This document shows positions 40,311 to 42,367 of a stretch of 42,367 nt of DNA, piece after piece; position 1 is the stretch's first letter; each line of letters opens with the position of its first letter. The position numbers were made by a program, and so were the translations under genes. The notes under the pieces are model-generated. The model saw nothing but the letters and a program-made list of their open reading frames with translations, was not told the DNA's origin and ran no database searches. Origin of the DNA: Chloroflexota bacterium (GTDB taxonomy: Bacteria; Chloroflexota; Anaerolineae; Promineifilales; Promineifilaceae); assembly GCA_014584575.1 (NCBI GenBank), contig JACTMP010000043.1, positions 1-42,367 of the forward strand, written 5' to 3'.

Positions 40311-40798
40311 AGTACACCGTATCCATTGAGATCGCCAGGCCGCGAGAGGAGGTGGCCCAACTGCTGGCCGACCCGGCACACCTGCCGAGGTGGCTGCGGG
40401 GATTGGTGCTGCACGAGCCGCTGAATGGGGTACACGGGCAAGTTGGTACCAGGTCGCGGGTGGTGATGCAGATGGGGCAGCAGAAGTTCGAGGGCACCGA
40501 GACCATCACCCGCCGGGAACCGGCAGACCTGCGGGGGATCCCGAAAGGGAGCGTCGTTCACTTCGAGCGTGAGATCGTCAGTGAGGGCATGTGGAGTGCT
40601 GTGCGTGACCGGCTGACCGAAGCCAGTCCAGATACGACGCTCTGGGAGAGCGAAAGCGAATACCGATTCAGCGGCTTGCTGATGCGGCTGGTGGGGCTTC
40701 TAATGCCCGGCACATTCCGCAAGCAGTCGCACCAGCACATGCAGGACTTCAAGGCGTTCGCCGAGCAGGGAAAGGACGTCCGCGAAGCGAAGGAATGA
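40307..40798 (+). CDS. SRPBCC (START-like) family protein
   Basis: A 163-residue helix-grip protein with TVSIEIARPREEVAQLLADPAHLPRWLRGL and a C-terminal long helix with HQHMQDFKAFAEQ, typical of polyketide-cyclase/dehydrase-like SRPBCC proteins, which bind hydrophobic ligands. Start overlaps the YCII stop (ATGA), so the two are co-translated. Confidence 0.88.
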   Translation: MKYTVSIEIARPREEVAQLLADPAHLPRWLRGLVLHEPLNGVHGQVGTRSRVVMQMGQQKFEGTETITRREPADLRGIPKGSVVHFEREIVSEGMWSAVRDRLTEASPDTTLWESESEYRFSGLLMRLVGLLMPGTFRKQSHQHMQDFKAFAEQGKDVREAKE

Positions 40799-40826
40799 TC
40801 CTATTGCTGTAGTAATTTTATTGCTG

Positions 40827-40850
40827 TGGCCGGTCTTCCAGACCGCGCCA
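40827..40850. repeat. Palindromic TGGCCGGTCT...AGACCGCGCCA element
   Basis: TGGCCGGTCTTCCAGACCGC plus GCCA folds into a hairpin between SRPBCC and YdeI-like genes. A truncated GGTCTGG copy follows. Resembles dispersed GGCGCGGTCTGGAAGACC repeats. Confidence 0.6.
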
Positions 40851-40868
40851 CCCTAAGGTCTGGATATT

Positions 40869-41447
40869 ATGCCTGAGCCTGACAAAACCCGTATACATGC
40901 CTTTGAAGATTCGGCTGCGTTTCGAGATTGGTTGGCGGTTAACCATGATTCTCAGCTTGAATTGTGGCTAAAGATATTCAAGAAAGGCTCTGGGCAGAAG
41001 TCCATAAACTGGGAGGAGGCCGTGATTGAGGCATTGTGCTGGGGATGGATTGATGGGATTAGGAAGACATTTGATGCAACCGCTTACTTGCAGCGTTTCA
41101 CACCCCGTCGCCAAGGGAGCAACTGGTCGCAGCGCAACCGCGAACATGTGGAGCGGCTCATCACAGAAGGCAGAATGGAGGAGCCGGGTATGAGACATGT
41201 GCGGGCGGCGCAAGCAGACGGCCGTTGGGAAGCTGCTTATGCCCCGGCCAGCGAGATGACGGTTCCTGATGATTTTTTGGCGGCCTTGGCCGAGCGGCCT
41301 GCGGCCAGGGAATTCTTTGAAACGTTGAACAGGCAGAATCTGTTCGCCATTGTTTATCGTCTTCAGACGGCAAAAAAAGCCGAAACGCGACAGAGACTGA
41401 TTGAGAAGTTCTTGACGATGTTTGAAAATGGCGAAAAACTTTACTGA
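40869..41447 (+). CDS. YdeI/OmpD-associated family protein
   Basis: A 192-residue protein: FEDSAAFRDWLAVNHDSQLELWLKIFKKGSGQKSINWEEAVIEALCWGWIDGIRKTFD is the conserved YdeI core, then FTPRRQGSNWSQRNREHVERLITEGRM. The family is linked in some bacteria to stress or antibiotic resistance, without a known activity. One octamer. Overlaps the next gene by about 20 bp. Confidence 0.9.
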   Translation: MPEPDKTRIHAFEDSAAFRDWLAVNHDSQLELWLKIFKKGSGQKSINWEEAVIEALCWGWIDGIRKTFDATAYLQRFTPRRQGSNWSQRNREHVERLITEGRMEEPGMRHVRAAQADGRWEAAYAPASEMTVPDDFLAALAERPAAREFFETLNRQNLFAIVYRLQTAKKAETRQRLIEKFLTMFENGEKLY

Positions 41448-41979
41448 ACTCCACATTGGCCGTCGCGTTGTCGTCTCCGGAATGGCCGGTGCGGGCAAGA
41501 GTACATTTGCGCGGCAACTATCGGCGAAGACCGGCCTGCCGGTGATCCATCTGGACTTGCATTTCTGGAAGCCGGGCTGGGTGCAGCCGTCGGACAAGGA
41601 GTGGCGTGAGGTGCAGTCCAGGTTGTTGGCGGGCGAGGAGTGGATTGCCGACGGCAACTATCACGAGACGCTCGACCTGCGGCTGGAGCGTGCAGATACG
41701 GTCGTCTTCCTGGACACACCATGGTGGGTCTGTGCCGCGCGGGCGTTCAGGCGTGGGTTGTGTCGTCCGAAGGGCCAGCAGTTGCCCGACGGCTGCGAGG
41801 CTTCGGCGTGGCGACAGTTGCGTGACGAATGGTGGTTGGTTTGGCGCGTCTGGCTGGGGCGGCGGTCTGAGCGCGAGCGAGAGCTGGCGATTGTGGCGCG
41901 GCATGGGGGCCATGCCGCGTTGTATGTGCTGCGTTCCAAGGGCGCGGTGCGTGAGTTTCTTGACCACGTCAGTTTTTGA
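41428..41979 (+). CDS. P-loop kinase, FlaR/adenylate-kinase-like
   Basis: A 183-residue protein with Walker A SGMAGAGKSTFARQ (residues about 17-30) and VIHLDLHFWKPGW, typical of the FlaR/DNA topology modulation protein-like kinases. C-terminal RERELAIVARHGGHAALYVLRSKGAVREFL completes the family pattern. Phosphate acceptor unknown. ATG at 41428 is chosen over a TTG at 41422. Confidence 0.85.
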   Translation: MAKNFTELHIGRRVVVSGMAGAGKSTFARQLSAKTGLPVIHLDLHFWKPGWVQPSDKEWREVQSRLLAGEEWIADGNYHETLDLRLERADTVVFLDTPWWVCAARAFRRGLCRPKGQQLPDGCEASAWRQLRDEWWLVWRVWLGRRSERERELAIVARHGGHAALYVLRSKGAVREFLDHVSF

Positions 41980-42054
41980 TAGATGGTGAAGACTCACGGC
42001 CGTCCACCCCACCTATCTACCCCCCTAACAATAAACGTTTCAGGATAACGGCCG

Positions 42055-42084
42055 TTGACGCTATCCTGTTCGTAAATCTATAAT
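42055..42084 (+). promoter_or_regulatory. Sigma70-type promoter
   Basis: TTGACG and TATAAT separated by 18 bp. The TTGACG begins inside the T of an ACGGCCGTTGACG octamer context. It is followed by a gap with two tiny ORFs and then the partial transposase-like start. Confidence 0.6.
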
Positions 42085-42192
42085 TGGCTTCATTATTTTG
42101 CCGGTAGCCTGAGTTAGCTCAATGATGCCGAAAAAGACAACTATGGATAATGAACGTTCACGGCCGTAACCCTAAGAGGATGGTAAAAAGAT

Positions 42193-42297
42193 ATGGCGCA
42201 TTCTCGTGAAGATGCTTTTGCCTTAGTCAATAAAATTAAAGTTGAATACGCAAGCAAGATCTCTTTTCTTGTAACTATACAGGTACAAAACCTGTGA
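42193..42297 (+). CDS. Tiny ORF, uncertain
   Basis: A 34-residue frame (MAHSREDAFALVNKIKVEYASK onwards) with AGAGGATGG upstream and downstream of the promoter at 42055-42084. Too short to classify. The ending overlaps an ACAGGT...ACCTGT hairpin. Confidence 0.25.
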   Translation: MAHSREDAFALVNKIKVEYASKISFLVTIQVQNL

Positions 42298-42311
42298 TAT
42301 AAATAGGCATC

Positions 42312-42367
42312 ATGGAAGAGTTGCTGCGCGAAAATGAACGGCTCAGGCAAGAAAACCAAGAACTTCG
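42312..42367 (+). CDS. Start of a coiled-coil protein, possibly IS66-type transposase (cut by window end)
   Basis: The last 56 bases encode MEELLRENERLRQENQEL, a leucine-zipper-like start often seen in IS66-family transposases and other coiled-coil proteins. The gene continues outside the window, so identity is open. Confidence 0.4.
   Translation, partial: MEELLRENERLRQENQEL

Larger units (their letters stand above)
323..42167. repeat. Highly iterated palindrome ACGGCCGT (about 69 copies)
   Basis: Hand scanning found about 69 copies from 323-330 to 42160-42167. Examples are 911, 960, 4513, 7104, 10223, 14041, 17931, 22466, 25000, 26267, 29476, 29890, 32306, 36152, 37648 and 42048. Most lie inside genes on either strand, in all reading frames. 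At about 57% GC roughly one copy would be expected. The core CGGCCG without both flanking bases is clearly rarer, about 25 copies. Longer gaps cover 15.3-17.9 kb and most of 37.7-41.2 kb. Listed once as a family. Confidence 0.9.

Overview
The window looks like chromosomal DNA of an uncultured-type Chloroflexota bacterium, most likely Anaerolineae-like. This is inferred from gene content only (FHA/GAF sensor kinase, Wzy-TPR membrane protein, DUF2207 and GerW-like proteins, Thr/Pro-rich lipoprotein linkers). No rRNA, tRNA or marker gene is present to prove it. Base composition is GC-rich apart from an AT-richer island at about 15.8-17.7 kb. I see no CRISPR array, no complete transposon and no phage genes.

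Layout. 0.2-4 kb: a Gfo/Idh/MocA oxidoreductase converges on a large FHA-GAF-GAF-PAS histidine kinase. 4-6.2 kb: a small membrane protein and mnmA, preceded by a VapBC-like toxin-antitoxin pair. 6.2-11.5 kb, minus strand: a left-handed beta-helix protein, an SGNH lipoprotein, an amidase, an orphan 2Fe-2S subunit and an O-antigen-ligase/TPR protein. 11.6-14.2 kb, minus strand: folD, a small membrane protein, a response regulator and a metallo-beta-lactamase-fold hydrolase. 14.3-15.8 kb: a Y4yA-like PLP decarboxylase. 15.8-17.7 kb: an AT-rich defence-like island with BrnT/BrnA, a composite antitoxin/DUF5678-like protein and an HNH/zinc-ribbon protein with a probable 3' frameshift. 17.7-21.9 kb: a PqqD-like/SPASM protein that has lost the SAM-binding cysteines, then a DUF2207 membrane protein ending in a seven-Cys Cys-Ala tail, a small membrane protein and a GerW-like Gly-rich protein. 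21.9-26.7 kb: a hybrid histidine kinase, an orphan McrB-like AAA+ ATPase and an FAD amine oxidase. 26.7-29 kb, minus strand: RarD-like permease and a lipoprotein. 29-33 kb: three complex-I-antiporter-like membrane proteins. 33-37.8 kb, minus strand: a complete sulfate ABC transporter whose ATPase carries two C-terminal universal-stress domains. 38-42 kb: a run of small plus-strand genes (DUF1801, DinB-like, VOC, YCII, SRPBCC, YdeI-like, P-loop kinase), ending at what may be the first codons of a transposase.

Three genome-scale signals stand out. (1) The palindrome ACGGCCGT occurs about 69 times by hand count, roughly once per 0.6 kb, where about one copy is expected by chance; it behaves like cyanobacterial HIP1. 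(2) Nearly every gene boundary carries short 7-8 bp-period arrays (variants of GGTAATC, GGTAATT, GGAGATT, GTCAATT, CGTATCA, GGTGATG), usually as facing inverted blocks. They often supply the stop codon, and in mnmA they supply the last 30 residues. Other dispersed palindromes (GTCATTCCGA..., AGACCTGACAGG..., GTAGAGAC...) sit in other gaps. (3) The 17.7-21.9 kb locus resembles a peptide-modification system in which the Cys-Ala tail would be the target and a cluster-less radical-SAM relative its partner. This third reading is a hypothesis.
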